A stretch of DNA of 64,000 bases from positions 1 to 64,000 of the forward strand of contig DAORGN010000001.1 of assembly GCA_035340095.1 (NCBI GenBank), read 5' to 3'. The translations under genes and the position numbers were made by a program. Below the pieces are notes generated by a model. It did no database searches and was not told the origin of the DNA. It saw nothing but the letters and a program-made list of their open reading frames with translations. How positions within the stretch are numbered: position 1 is the stretch's first letter; every line of letters begins with the position of its first letter. Below are positions 49,113 through 57,976 of this stretch, one piece after another. This DNA comes from JAEUKA01 sp035340095 (GTDB taxonomy: Bacteria > Myxococcota_A > Polyangia > Palsa-1104 > JAEUJZ01).

Positions 49113-52100
49113 TTACGGTGGTGGCTGGCTGGGGGCGCCACCGGGGGTCAGCGGCGGCGCCATCGTTCCGCGCGCTTCCAAGACACGAAGCAGGATTCGG
49201 TACATCACCGGCAGCACAATCAGGGTGAGCAGCGCTGCCGACAGGGTTCCTCCGACGATGACGACGGCGATGGGACGCTGGGTTTCGGCACCGATGGCGC
49301 GGGACAGCGCCGCCGGAATCAGACCCAGTGCCGCCAGCGCTGCCGTCATCAGCACGGCGCGTAGTCGACTGTGACTGCCTTGGATGATGGCTTCGTCGAG
49401 CGGTTCGCCGTGCCTGCGCCTTTCTTCTATCGACGAAACCACCAGCACGCCGTTTAGCGACGCCTGACCGACGAGCGCAATGAAACCGACCGCCGCGGCT
49501 ATCGACACCGGCATATCGACCAGCCAAAGTCCAATCGCACCACCGACGAGCGCAAACGGCACATTGAGCAGGGTGAGCAGCGCCAGCGCCATCGAGTCAA
49601 ACGCTTTGAACAAAAGCGCCAGCGTCACCAAGAGCGCGACCGGCACCACCAGTCGAAGCCGTGCCATCGATCGTTCTTTGGACTCGAACTCGCCGCCCCA
49701 TTCGACGGTCATGCCGGGCTTTAGCTTCACTTTGCTCGACACCGCTTGCTGGGCATCGAGAACGAAGCTGCCCAAATCGCGACCGCGGACGTTCATGCGC
49801 AGGCCGATGTAGCGCCGTCCATTTTCGCGGTTGAGCGTCGCGCGTCCGTAATCGACATGAATGATGGCGACGGCGGCCAGCGGCACCAGCGCGCCACCTT
49901 TGGTCGGAATGCGCAGCGCCGAGATTTTTTCGATGGTATCGCGGGCTGCTTCGGGAAGTCGCAGCACCACATCGAAGTTGCGCTCGCCTTCCCACAGCGT
50001 ACCGACGGGGCTTCCACCGAGTGCAACCGTAATAAAGTGCTGCACATCACTCATCGTCAGACCGAACCGTCCAAGCAGCTCGCGTCGGGGTTTGATCTGA
50101 AGCTGCGGCACCGGCGCGCTCTTGACGATGCCCAGATCAGAAACCCCGCGGACCTCGGAGATCGCCGCCAGCGCTGCCTCGGCGGTCTGCTGCAAGTCTT
50201 TCATGTCGTGGTGGTAGATTTTGAGCGCGATCTGACCCATCTGCCCGTAGATGTTTTCGTTGACGTTGTCGCGAATCGGCTGCGAAAAGTTCACCGACAG
50301 CCCTGGCACGACCGCCAGCGAAGCGTGCATTTTTTCGATCAGCGTACCGAGGCTGGGCGTGTCTTTGGGCCAGCTATCCATTGGCTGGAGCTTGACGAAA
50401 AACTCCAGGTTGCTCGGCAGCGCAGCGTCGGTGCCATCTTCAGGGCGCCCGAGCTGCGACGACAGCGACTCAACCTGCGGGAATCCTTGCAAAAGCGAAG
50501 TCAGTCGTGGCACAAGCCGCCGCCCTTCATCGAGCGATACGTTCGACGGCAGCGTGAACGTCAAGTACAGCGATCCTTCGTTGATTTCGGGCAAAAACTC
50601 ACTGCCGCGGTTTTGCAGGATGTAGCCGGCCAAAAACAGCGAAGCCACAGCGGTTCCAATCACCACAAGCGGACGCCTTAGCGCGCCGCGCAGCGTCGGT
50701 AGATACAGCGCTTCGGCGGCTTTTAGGACCGGCGATTCGCGGTGCGTCGATCCTTTGCGATAGGCCAGCGTCGCCAGCACCGGCACCAGCGTGACCGAAA
50801 ACAGCAAGCTACCGAGCAGCGCTGTCACCACCGTATGAGCCATCGGTGCAAACATCCGTCCCTCGACGCGCTGGAGCAGGAAAATAGGCAGATAAGCGGC
50901 GCTGATGATGAGCAGCGCGAAGATCGTCGGACGTGCGACCTGACGGACAGCCCAGCTGATTCGTTCGAGGTTGTCTTCGGGCGCATCTTTGGGTGGATGC
51001 TGGAGCGTCGAGACGATGTGTTCGATGATGACGACAGCTCCGTCGACGATGACGCCAAAGTCGACCGCGCCCATCGACAGAAGGTTGGCCGACATCCCGC
51101 GTGAGTACAGGTAGATAAACGCCACGCACAAAGACAGCGGAATCGTCGTCGCGACAATCAGCGCCGCTTTGATATCGAGCAAAAACACCAGAAGAACGAT
51201 CAGCACCAGCACCGCGCCTTCGACGAGGTTGCGTCCGACGGTTTCCAGCGTTTTGTTGATCAGTTCGGTGCGGTCGTAAAACGGCCAGACGCGGACGTTT
51301 TCCGGCAGCGCGCGGGCGTTGATGTCATCGATTTTGGCGCGCACCCGAGCCAGCACTGCCGACGGATTTTCGCCGCGCCGCATAAGGACGATGCCTTCGA
51401 CGGCGTCGGTGTCGTGACCGCGACTGTAAATGCCCTGGCGCGGCGTCCAGCCTTCTTCGACGGATGCCACGTCTTTGACCAGGATCGGCGTGCCACCGCG
51501 CGTCGTCACCGCGACTTTGGCGATGTCGATGGGGCTTGCGAACAGGCCTTCACTGCGAATGATAAGCTGTTCGGCCCCACGCACGAGCACGCCGCCCGAC
51601 GCATTGACCGACGCACCTTGCAGCGACTCTTCCAGATCGCGCAGCGTCAGTCCCTTGGCTGCGAGCAAGGCTGGATCGGCGCGGACGTGTATTTCGCGCA
51701 CAAGCCCACCGTAACTTACGACGTCCGCGACGCCATCGACTTGCAGAATGCGCGGACGCACCACCCAGTCTTGCAGCGTGCGCAAAAGCAGCGGGTCGCC
51801 CTGGATGGTTTCGCCTTGCTTGCCGACGGAACGCAGCGAATAGCGATAGATTTCGCCAATCGGCGTCGACAAACTCCCAAGCTGCGGGGTGACTCCCGGT
51901 GGAAGCTCGGCGAGCCGCAGTCGTTCGAGCGTCTGACTGCGGGCAAACAGCACATCCACACCATCGGCAAACGTCAGCGTGACAAACGACAGACCGAACA
52001 GGTTGATGCTGCGGACTTTGACCAGGCCAAAGGTTCCGTTTACCGCGCGCTCGATCGGAATCGAAACTTGGCGCTCTAGCTCCTCGGCGGGCTGGCCGGG

Positions 52101-52259
52101 ATACAGCGAAATGATGTTGACCTGGGTGTCCGTCGGGTCGGGAAAGGCCTCGATGGTCAGCTCGCGAAATGCGAACAGGCCCCAGATCAGGCACAAAAGG
52201 GTGGCAATCAGAACGGCGGCTCGGCTGCGCAGCGCGGCACGAATCAGTGCGGAGAACAT
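49113..52259 (-). CDS. Heavy-metal RND efflux pump, CzcA/CusA family
   Basis: A 1048-residue, 12-helix inner-membrane proton/metal antiporter, of family length. The helix-4 charged motif MGAVDFGVIVDGAVVIIEH, the large periplasmic loops after helices 1 and 7, and the FLPEINEGSLYLTFTLPSNVS opening of the second loop identify the HME-RND group. Whether it moves Cu/Ag or Co/Zn/Cd cannot be decided by eye. It lies 3 bp after the adaptor stop and is third in the efflux operon. Confidence 0.95.
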   Translation of the reverse strand: MFSALIRAALRSRAAVLIATLLCLIWGLFAFRELTIEAFPDPTDTQVNIISLYPGQPAEELERQVSIPIERAVNGTFGLVKVRSINLFGLSFVTLTFADGVDVLFARSQTLERLRLAELPPGVTPQLGSLSTPIGEIYRYSLRSVGKQGETIQGDPLLLRTLQDWVVRPRILQVDGVADVVSYGGLVREIHVRADPALLAAKGLTLRDLEESLQGASVNASGGVLVRGAEQLIIRSEGLFASPIDIAKVAVTTRGGTPILVKDVASVEEGWTPRQGIYSRGHDTDAVEGIVLMRRGENPSAVLARVRAKIDDINARALPENVRVWPFYDRTELINKTLETVGRNLVEGAVLVLIVLLVFLLDIKAALIVATTIPLSLCVAFIYLYSRGMSANLLSMGAVDFGVIVDGAVVIIEHIVSTLQHPPKDAPEDNLERISWAVRQVARPTIFALLIISAAYLPIFLLQRVEGRMFAPMAHTVVTALLGSLLFSVTLVPVLATLAYRKGSTHRESPVLKAAEALYLPTLRGALRRPLVVIGTAVASLFLAGYILQNRGSEFLPEINEGSLYLTFTLPSNVSLDEGRRLVPRLTSLLQGFPQVESLSSQLGRPEDGTDAALPSNLEFFVKLQPMDSWPKDTPSLGTLIEKMHASLAVVPGLSVNFSQPIRDNVNENIYGQMGQIALKIYHHDMKDLQQTAEAALAAISEVRGVSDLGIVKSAPVPQLQIKPRRELLGRFGLTMSDVQHFITVALGGSPVGTLWEGERNFDVVLRLPEAARDTIEKISALRIPTKGGALVPLAAVAIIHVDYGRATLNRENGRRYIGLRMNVRGRDLGSFVLDAQQAVSSKVKLKPGMTVEWGGEFESKERSMARLRLVVPVALLVTLALLFKAFDSMALALLTLLNVPFALVGGAIGLWLVDMPVSIAAAVGFIALVGQASLNGVLVVSSIEERRRHGEPLDEAIIQGSHSRLRAVLMTAALAALGLIPAALSRAIGAETQRPIAVVIVGGTLSAALLTLIVLPVMYRILLRVLEARGTMAPPLTPGGAPSQPPP

Positions 52260-52262
52260 CGG

Positions 52263-53540
52263 TTAGTCCTCCACATCGAGCGCGTTAAGCAGCAAAAGGG
52301 CGCCGCGGACGACGATGCGATCGCCGACCCGAAGACCTGAACGAACTTCGGTTTGACCGCCACGCTGCCGTCCGATGGTGACTTCGCTGCGTTTGAAGTG
52401 ACCTGGCGCAGTTTGGACAAACACCACTGCATCAAGTCCATCGCTGACGATGCTCGCGGACGGGACGCGCAATACCGACGGTGCCTTGGTGGGGCTTTTG
52501 CCAAAGTGCGCTTCGACAAACGAGTTGGGACGCAGTCTTCCCGATGGATTTTTGGCGCGGATGCGAATCGGAATGGTCTGCCTGTCCATGTCGACGACCG
52601 CCGAGATGTTTTCGACCTGGCCTTGGCCCAGGCTGTCATTGTCCCCCGGAATGCGAATGTCGACGGGATCGCCGACGTGCAGGTTGCCGATGTCGGGCTG
52701 GGCCACGTCAGCTAGGACCAGCACTTCTTCCAGGTCAGCGAGCGTCACCACCGGACGATCTTTGCCGGGACCGACCTGCTGGCCCGTCGCCGAATCGACT
52801 TGAATGACCGTTCCCGAGCGCGGTGCCAAGAGCCAGTAGCGGTTGTCTGCATCGGGCGCAATCGACATCGACTTGAGCCGCGAGTCTGCCGTCTGCGCTT
52901 GCAGCTCGGCATCGCGCAGATCATTTTTTGCGACCAGCAGATCATTGGCCGATGCGCCACGCGCTTCGACGAGCACTTGCATCCGCTCGGCCAGCGCTTT
53001 TTTGGTCTGTGCCAGCGCCGCCGACGCCCGCAGCTCACGCAGGAGCGTCGCCATATCACCCGAGCGGATCAGCGCCAGCTTGGCCCCGGCTTCGACGTGA
53101 TCGCCCAGCTTGACCGCAACGTGATCCAGCCGGCCTTCCATCGGCGCGTAGCTTGGTGCAGTGCGCGACTCGACCGCGGCGATGCGCGCAGTAATCGGCG
53201 GTAGCGGCAGCGGTTCTCCGATGGTGACTTCGCCGGTTTCAAACGGAATCGGCTGCGGCGTGCCTTCGCTTAGCACGATGTCGGTCTTGGTCAGCCGAAA
53301 CGGCGTCGGCGGACTGGTTTTCTGGTGCTGTCCCTTGATTGATTGCAGCACGAAAAATCCCAGCGATGCGGTGAGCGCCCCTGCGACGAAGCCAACCAGC
53401 AAACTGCGTTGCGAAGAAGCCGGCTTGGCAAACCCCAAATCAGCCCGCGGCGAATGCCCATCCCCCGATTCCTCGGCGCCTCCCGATTCATCCGGCTCGT
53501 CGTCGTGGGTCGGCGGCAGATGCGAAACACGCTTACTCAT
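52263..53540 (-). CDS. RND efflux periplasmic adaptor (CzcB/CusB family)
   Basis: A 425-residue membrane-fusion protein. One membrane anchor lies at about residues 45-68 (LLVGFVAGALTASLGFFVL). It is followed by beta-barrel and lipoyl half-domains (RTAPSYAPMEGRLDHVAVKLGDHVEAGAKLALIRSGD), an alpha-hairpin (about 165-215) and the second lipoyl half (RSGTVIQVDSATGQQVGPG). It links the pump to the outer-membrane channel. It overlaps the TolC-like gene by 8 bp. Confidence 0.93.
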   Translation of the reverse strand: MSKRVSHLPPTHDDEPDESGGAEESGDGHSPRADLGFAKPASSQRSLLVGFVAGALTASLGFFVLQSIKGQHQKTSPPTPFRLTKTDIVLSEGTPQPIPFETGEVTIGEPLPLPPITARIAAVESRTAPSYAPMEGRLDHVAVKLGDHVEAGAKLALIRSGDMATLLRELRASAALAQTKKALAERMQVLVEARGASANDLLVAKNDLRDAELQAQTADSRLKSMSIAPDADNRYWLLAPRSGTVIQVDSATGQQVGPGKDRPVVTLADLEEVLVLADVAQPDIGNLHVGDPVDIRIPGDNDSLGQGQVENISAVVDMDRQTIPIRIRAKNPSGRLRPNSFVEAHFGKSPTKAPSVLRVPSASIVSDGLDAVVFVQTAPGHFKRSEVTIGRQRGGQTEVRSGLRVGDRIVVRGALLLLNALDVED

Positions 53541-54885
53541 CGCTGGCTCCTTCTTGGATTAGGTCAAGACTGATGCGGAACAGGTCGCCAAGAGTGGTCG
53601 CTTCTTGCAGCAACAGCTCGTCGAGAGCGCGCTGCGCTTGGTTTAAGTCGGTGAGCGGCACCGCCCGTGCTTCGAAGGCGCGACGGACATCACGCAAAAT
53701 CGCCTGACCGCGCGGAAGCACTTGTTCTTGCAGCGTGGTCAGCCGCTGTCTTTGCGTCAGAAGTGCCCGGCGCAGCGAGTCAATCCGAACTTGTGACGAA
53801 AGCACCGTCAGCCGTTTCTGTTCCGCAAAACGCCGCGCCCGCGACTGCGCCGCTTGCCGGCTCGCTTGACCGTGATCGGACATGGCCAGCGGCGTGCTCA
53901 GCGACACCGACACTGAGTGCTGTTGATTGCCCGACGCCACGAAGGAATCGTACAGATAGCCCACCCGCACCGTCGGATCGGGAATCCGCAGCGCGTAGGC
54001 TTGGCGGTCTTCGGCCAGTGCCGCCGATCGCTGGGCTTCAAGCGCCTGCAAATCCGGACGGGCTTCAATCTGCGGGGACAGGGTCTCGGCACGAACAATC
54101 CAGCGGGCGAGAAACTTGCGGGCCTCTTGCTCATCGGAAAATGCGGCGCAGCGGCTGCCGACAAACTGTCCGCAAGCAGCTTGCGCAGTCAAAATGTCAC
54201 CTTGATCGGCGGCAATCTGCTGTTCCAGTCGCAGAAGCTCAATTTCCGCGCGGTCGGCATCCAGCGGCGGACCAAAACCCGTCTTGACCCGCTCGCGTGC
54301 AAGCTGAAGCGCCGCTTTGGACTGTGCAGTCAGCCGCAGATCCGCAGAGAGCCGCAAGCTGGCCACCGCCAGATCACCCAAGGTTCGCAAAAGCTGGATC
54401 GCTTGACCGCGCACCGACGAACGTCGCTGGGCATCGGCAGCGGTCACAAGGAATGCGGCTCGATCGATTTTGGCACTGCGCCGCGCCAGATCTGGATGGA
54501 CGCTCAATCCGACGCCGTAGTTGGGAATGTTGCGCAGTGGATGCGGCAGATCGGGCGGATTCGGCGTCCCAATCGGAATGGTTCCCACCGCAGCGTCGAG
54601 CACCGGATTGTCGATGAGCCGACTTTGCCGCGCGTCCGCTTGGCTCAGATCCACGCTCAGGTGATCTTGCTGGAGCGTTGGCGCATGATCGCGAACCACC
54701 CGCAAAAGAGACGGCAGATCCAGATCCGCCGTGGGATGGAATTCCTCTTGGGCCACCGATTCCACGGGCGGGCTCTGCGCAGACGCGCGCGGCGCGGTCA
54801 AAAACGGTGCAAACAAGCCAACACCTAGCGATGTTGTCGTAAGCCAAGGGATGATCCAGCGGGCAGGGCGAAGAGATGTGCGCAT
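53533..54885 (-). CDS. RND outer-membrane channel (TolC/CzcC family)
   Basis: A 450-residue exported protein. A signal peptide with the cut after APRASA (about residue 35) is followed by two outer-membrane-efflux-protein repeats made of long helices, for example SLRRALLTQRQRLTTLQEQVLPRGQAIL near the C-terminus and AKIDRAAFLVTAADAQRRSSVRGQAIQLLRTLG in the first half. It completes the tripartite pump. ATG 54885 places a normal signal peptide at the N-terminus; an upstream start at 54921 would add 12 residues. Confidence 0.9.
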   Translation of the reverse strand: MRTSLRPARWIIPWLTTTSLGVGLFAPFLTAPRASAQSPPVESVAQEEFHPTADLDLPSLLRVVRDHAPTLQQDHLSVDLSQADARQSRLIDNPVLDAAVGTIPIGTPNPPDLPHPLRNIPNYGVGLSVHPDLARRSAKIDRAAFLVTAADAQRRSSVRGQAIQLLRTLGDLAVASLRLSADLRLTAQSKAALQLARERVKTGFGPPLDADRAEIELLRLEQQIAADQGDILTAQAACGQFVGSRCAAFSDEQEARKFLARWIVRAETLSPQIEARPDLQALEAQRSAALAEDRQAYALRIPDPTVRVGYLYDSFVASGNQQHSVSVSLSTPLAMSDHGQASRQAAQSRARRFAEQKRLTVLSSQVRIDSLRRALLTQRQRLTTLQEQVLPRGQAILRDVRRAFEARAVPLTDLNQAQRALDELLLQEATTLGDLFRISLDLIQEGASDE

Positions 54886-54984
54886 CGTCAATCGGAGACT
54901 ATAACAGTCTGGCCGCGCCACAAGCAGTGGCGTCGCGAAGCGCGGGTTTTGGGGGACGAACGGGCGTGGTAATGCGTGTGCTGT

Positions 54985-56493
54985 TTAGGGTCCCGCGACT
55001 TCGTACTTCGCAGTCTTGGGATCGATGCCGGCAAACGGTCGGGTGTCCGGAACCACGCGAACCTGCGTCGAGAACTTGTAGGGAACGATCTGTCCGCTCG
55101 GATACGCGAGCTCGATGAAAAATGCGGTGTAGCCCGCCGCAGGTGCCGTGACCGTGGCCTGGTAGACGCCGCCACCTTGATCGAACAGCTCGCTGCTCTT
55201 CCAGTTTTTCCCAAATGTCTCGACGCGGAAGTCGCGCGCTTTGGGATTCGTCGCCTGCCACAGCAGCACTTTTTGCGGCTTGTCCTGGGTCTGTACGCGA
55301 ATCGTGTTTGCGCCTTCGAGCTTCCAGGTAAACGTGGGCCGCGGCCTGTCATCGCGGAATCCCGTCACATAAGCGAGCACGCTTTCCAGTGCATCACTTC
55401 CATCGAGCGAGTGATCCGCATTGGGTACGTAGCGCAGGTATTTGTCACCCGGCAGATCGTCCCAGTAGTTTTGCGAACCATCGGGCAAAAAGAACTGATC
55501 ACCCGATGCATTGATCACGAACTTGGGCATCGTCAGCCGCTTGCGGAAAAGATACGGATCCTCGTTTTTCAGCATGAACGCCATCTCGGGCGTGCCGATG
55601 TGAGAGGTGATGTGGTTGTAGTGGTAGTCGTACAGCGCCTTGGCCCAGAAACCGTAGGTCTCGACGTGCTGGCGCATAAACGTATCGACGTTAAGCACAT
55701 CAATCACGATCGGAATCGCTGCCGCCACCCGCGAATCCACGGCTGCCGTAAGCCAGGTCGTCCAGCCGCGCTTGGATGCACCAGCGACGATAAACTTTTC
55801 GACATTCAGGTTCCCTCCTTCACTTGTGCGGAGGAATTCCTGCGTGGTGTCCATCGCCAGCACGGCACTTTTCACCATCGGGAAGCGCGCCGTCCAAGTC
55901 GGGTCTTGGGTCTTCATCACCTGCGCCCACGAAAACGCCACGATGCCATCTTCGGTGTGCGATTTTCCGTCGTGGTTCGCAAATGTCAGCGGTTCGTTCG
56001 GAACCTGCGACAGGTTTATCACCAGCGCATTGGTTGCTTTCGCAATCTGCACCATGTCATCCGGTGCTTTCGTTGGTGGCGTGCCGTTGCTGCCTCCCGA
56101 AATCGCCAGCACTGCTGGTCCCGGCGACAGATTGTCGGGCCGAATGATCGTCAGGTCGTGTTGCCACTGCGTGCGATCGACTTCCTGCGGCGTGCGCCAC
56201 GTCAGCGACTTCATGTCGATGAAGTACGCGGTATAGCCGCTTCCCTTGTCGGTCATCCGCAGCTTCCACGAGTAGCTGGGATCTTTGGTCTTCACATAGC
56301 GATCGAGGTCCGTCAGCGGATCAGGCTGGGTCCCCGGATCGGGCATCATGGTGCCTTTGTCACAAGCCCAAAGGGACAGCGCCGAAAAAAACAAAAGCGG
56401 GCCAGAAAGCTTGCGCACGCTCGTCAACATTCCCGTCGAAAACACGCCTTCTGCTTCTGCCTTGGGCGACTCTGTCTGTTTGCTCTCGTTCAT
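54985..56493 (-). CDS. PhoPQ-activated pathogenicity-related (PqaA) family hydrolase, lipoprotein
   Basis: A 502-residue protein of the PqaA family (alpha/beta-hydrolase fold). Nucleophile Ser is in VAGASKRGWTTWL, the acid is likely in VINASGDQFF and the His is in YVPNADHSLDG, in the right order. The N-terminus (start at 56493, or ATG 56430) has a hydrophobic stretch ending SLWAC, a lipobox, so it is a cell-envelope lipoprotein. A C-terminal beta-sandwich region (about 390-500) follows. The family takes its name from enteric PqaA, but the activity is poorly defined. Confidence 0.88.
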   Translation of the reverse strand: MNESKQTESPKAEAEGVFSTGMLTSVRKLSGPLLFFSALSLWACDKGTMMPDPGTQPDPLTDLDRYVKTKDPSYSWKLRMTDKGSGYTAYFIDMKSLTWRTPQEVDRTQWQHDLTIIRPDNLSPGPAVLAISGGSNGTPPTKAPDDMVQIAKATNALVINLSQVPNEPLTFANHDGKSHTEDGIVAFSWAQVMKTQDPTWTARFPMVKSAVLAMDTTQEFLRTSEGGNLNVEKFIVAGASKRGWTTWLTAAVDSRVAAAIPIVIDVLNVDTFMRQHVETYGFWAKALYDYHYNHITSHIGTPEMAFMLKNEDPYLFRKRLTMPKFVINASGDQFFLPDGSQNYWDDLPGDKYLRYVPNADHSLDGSDALESVLAYVTGFRDDRPRPTFTWKLEGANTIRVQTQDKPQKVLLWQATNPKARDFRVETFGKNWKSSELFDQGGGVYQATVTAPAAGYTAFFIELAYPSGQIVPYKFSTQVRVVPDTRPFAGIDPKTAKYEVAGP

Positions 56494-56569
56494 GATGATG
56501 CTTGCCTCCTTGGACGCACTTTTTTCGCACGTCCTTGCGCGATGAAGCGGGCATCATACTGAAAAGCGC

Positions 56570-56899
56570 ATGAAGACCATCATTCTCCTTGCCCTGTCTA
56601 ACGTGTTTATGACCTTCGCGTGGTACGGACACCTGAAGTGGAAGAGCGCGCCGCTGTGGCAAGCCATCGTCGTCAGTTGGCTTATCGCGTTTGTCGAATA
56701 CTGTCTGCAAGTGCCCGCCAACCGTTTGGGTCACGGCACCTATTCCGCCGCGCAGCTCAAGACGATGCAGGAAGTCATCACGCTCTGCGTGTTCTGCGTG
56801 TTTTCGGTGACGTACTTAAAGGAGCCGCTCAAGTGGAACTACTTGGTCGGCTTTGGCCTGATGGCGCTCTCGGTGTTTTTTGTGTTCAAAAAGTTCTGA
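56570..56899 (+). CDS. DMT-like protein, DUF486 family
   Basis: A 109-residue protein with four transmembrane helices. MTFAWYGHLKW, IAFVEYCLQVPANRLGHGTYS and LKTMQEVITLCVFCVFSVTYLKEPLKWNYLVGFGLM are strongly conserved in DUF486, a short relative of the drug/metabolite transporter superfamily (half-size, so probably works as a dimer). Function unknown. It is divergent from the PqaA gene. Confidence 0.92.
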   Translation: MKTIILLALSNVFMTFAWYGHLKWKSAPLWQAIVVSWLIAFVEYCLQVPANRLGHGTYSAAQLKTMQEVITLCVFCVFSVTYLKEPLKWNYLVGFGLMALSVFFVFKKF

Positions 56900-56912
56900 C
56901 ACAAAAAAACGT

Positions 56913-57863
56913 TCAGGAATGTTTGGCAAAGTGCGTTTCCCCAATCGCAAGATCGAGGATGCGGTCCGCCTGGGTTCCCATCGCTGTGCGCAGAAGCCGC
57001 GGTGGTTCATCCAGCGGTTCGTCGCTCAGTTGAAACGTCCCCCAGTGCATCGGGACAAAGTGCTGCGCGCCCAGCTCACCAAACGCAATCACTGCTTGCT
57101 CGGGATCGATGTGCTGTGGGCTCATAAACCAGCGCGGTGCATACGCTCCAATCGGCAGCAGCGCATAGTCGATGTTTGGGAAACGGCGACCAATTTCGGC
57201 AAACGCCGCCGGATAGCCGGTGTCTCCCGAAAAATACATGCGCGTCGTCGGTGATTCGATGACAAAACCACCCCACAGACTCTGGTTGTGATCACGCAGA
57301 CCGCGTCCTGACCAGTGCTGCGCTGGCACCAGCGTGATGCGCACCGTGCCTCCATTTGCGTGCAGCGTCACGTCTTGCCACCAGTCCAGCTCATGCACAC
57401 GCGGAAGACCGCGGCTGCGAAAAAAGCCCGCAAGTCCCAGCGGCACGACGTACTGCACACTTGGGCCGAGCGCGCGCACGCTGCTTTCATCCAGATGATC
57501 ACGGTGATTGTGCGACACCACCACCGCATCAATCGGCGGCAAGTCCGCGAGCGCGACACCCGGCGGCGCCAGCCGTTTGATCGTGAACATCCGCATCGCA
57601 AACATCGGATCGGTCAGGATCGAAAGCCCATCAAGCTGCACAAGCAGAGTCGCGTGACCAATCCACGTTACCGTCGCTGTCTTGCGATTTTCACGCAGCG
57701 CCCGGCCATCGTTTGGGCAAGAGGGCGGGACAAAACCACTCTGCTTGGGGGGACGGGATTTGTACCAGCGCAGCACTTCGCGAAAACCAGGTCGAGCCGG
57801 CCAGTCGGGTGGATTGACAAAGCGATCTTTTAACCACTGCTTTGATTGGGAATATCGCGTCAT
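56913..57863 (-). CDS. NAPE-PLD/UlaG-type metallo-beta-lactamase-fold hydrolase
   Basis: A 316-residue hydrolase. TWIGHATLLVQLDGLSILTDP opens the domain; the metal site is SHNHRDHLD (HxHxDH), with further ligands in VPAQHWSGRG, FSGDTGYP and VPMHWGTFQ. The layout is that of the RomA/NAPE-hydrolysing phospholipase D branch, which acts on N-acyl lipids or phosphodiesters. The true start is ATG 57863; the longer frame to 58397 runs over the divergent protease gene and is rejected. It is convergent with DUF486, 13 bp apart. Confidence 0.9.
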   Translation of the reverse strand: MTRYSQSKQWLKDRFVNPPDWPARPGFREVLRWYKSRPPKQSGFVPPSCPNDGRALRENRKTATVTWIGHATLLVQLDGLSILTDPMFAMRMFTIKRLAPPGVALADLPPIDAVVVSHNHRDHLDESSVRALGPSVQYVVPLGLAGFFRSRGLPRVHELDWWQDVTLHANGGTVRITLVPAQHWSGRGLRDHNQSLWGGFVIESPTTRMYFSGDTGYPAAFAEIGRRFPNIDYALLPIGAYAPRWFMSPQHIDPEQAVIAFGELGAQHFVPMHWGTFQLSDEPLDEPPRLLRTAMGTQADRILDLAIGETHFAKHS

Positions 57864-57896
57864 CGCCGCCCCGATCGTAGCAGAGAGTCTGTCCAA

Positions 57897-57926
57897 AAAA
57901 GGGCCCTTTTGCAGCCGGCTGCAAAA
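57897..57926. promoter_or_regulatory. Two adjoining perfect palindromes between divergent genes
   Basis: AAAAGGGCCCTTTT (57897-57910) and TTTTGCAGCCGGCTGCAAAA (57907-57926, 20 bp) are both perfect and share the TTTT. They lie between the start codons of the hydrolase (57863) and the astacin-like protease (57977), a position suited to a shared operator or a structured leader. Confidence 0.6.
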
Positions 57927-57935
57927 TCCCTTCTC

Positions 57936-57965
57936 GCCGCGCGCTGTGGTGCCGCGCGCTGTGGT
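57936..57965. repeat. Two-copy 15-bp direct repeat
   Basis: GCCGCGCGCTGTGGT occurs twice without a gap, at 57936-57950 and 57951-57965, just downstream of the palindromes and 11 bp before the protease start codon. Confidence 0.85.
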
Positions 57966-57976
57966 AACGATCCGAC

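Noticed and set aside
54976..56562. 528-codon plus-strand open frame opposite the PqaA-family gene
   Set aside because: The minus-strand frame encodes a recognisable hydrolase with its catalytic residues; the opposite frame is His/Arg-rich with no fold.
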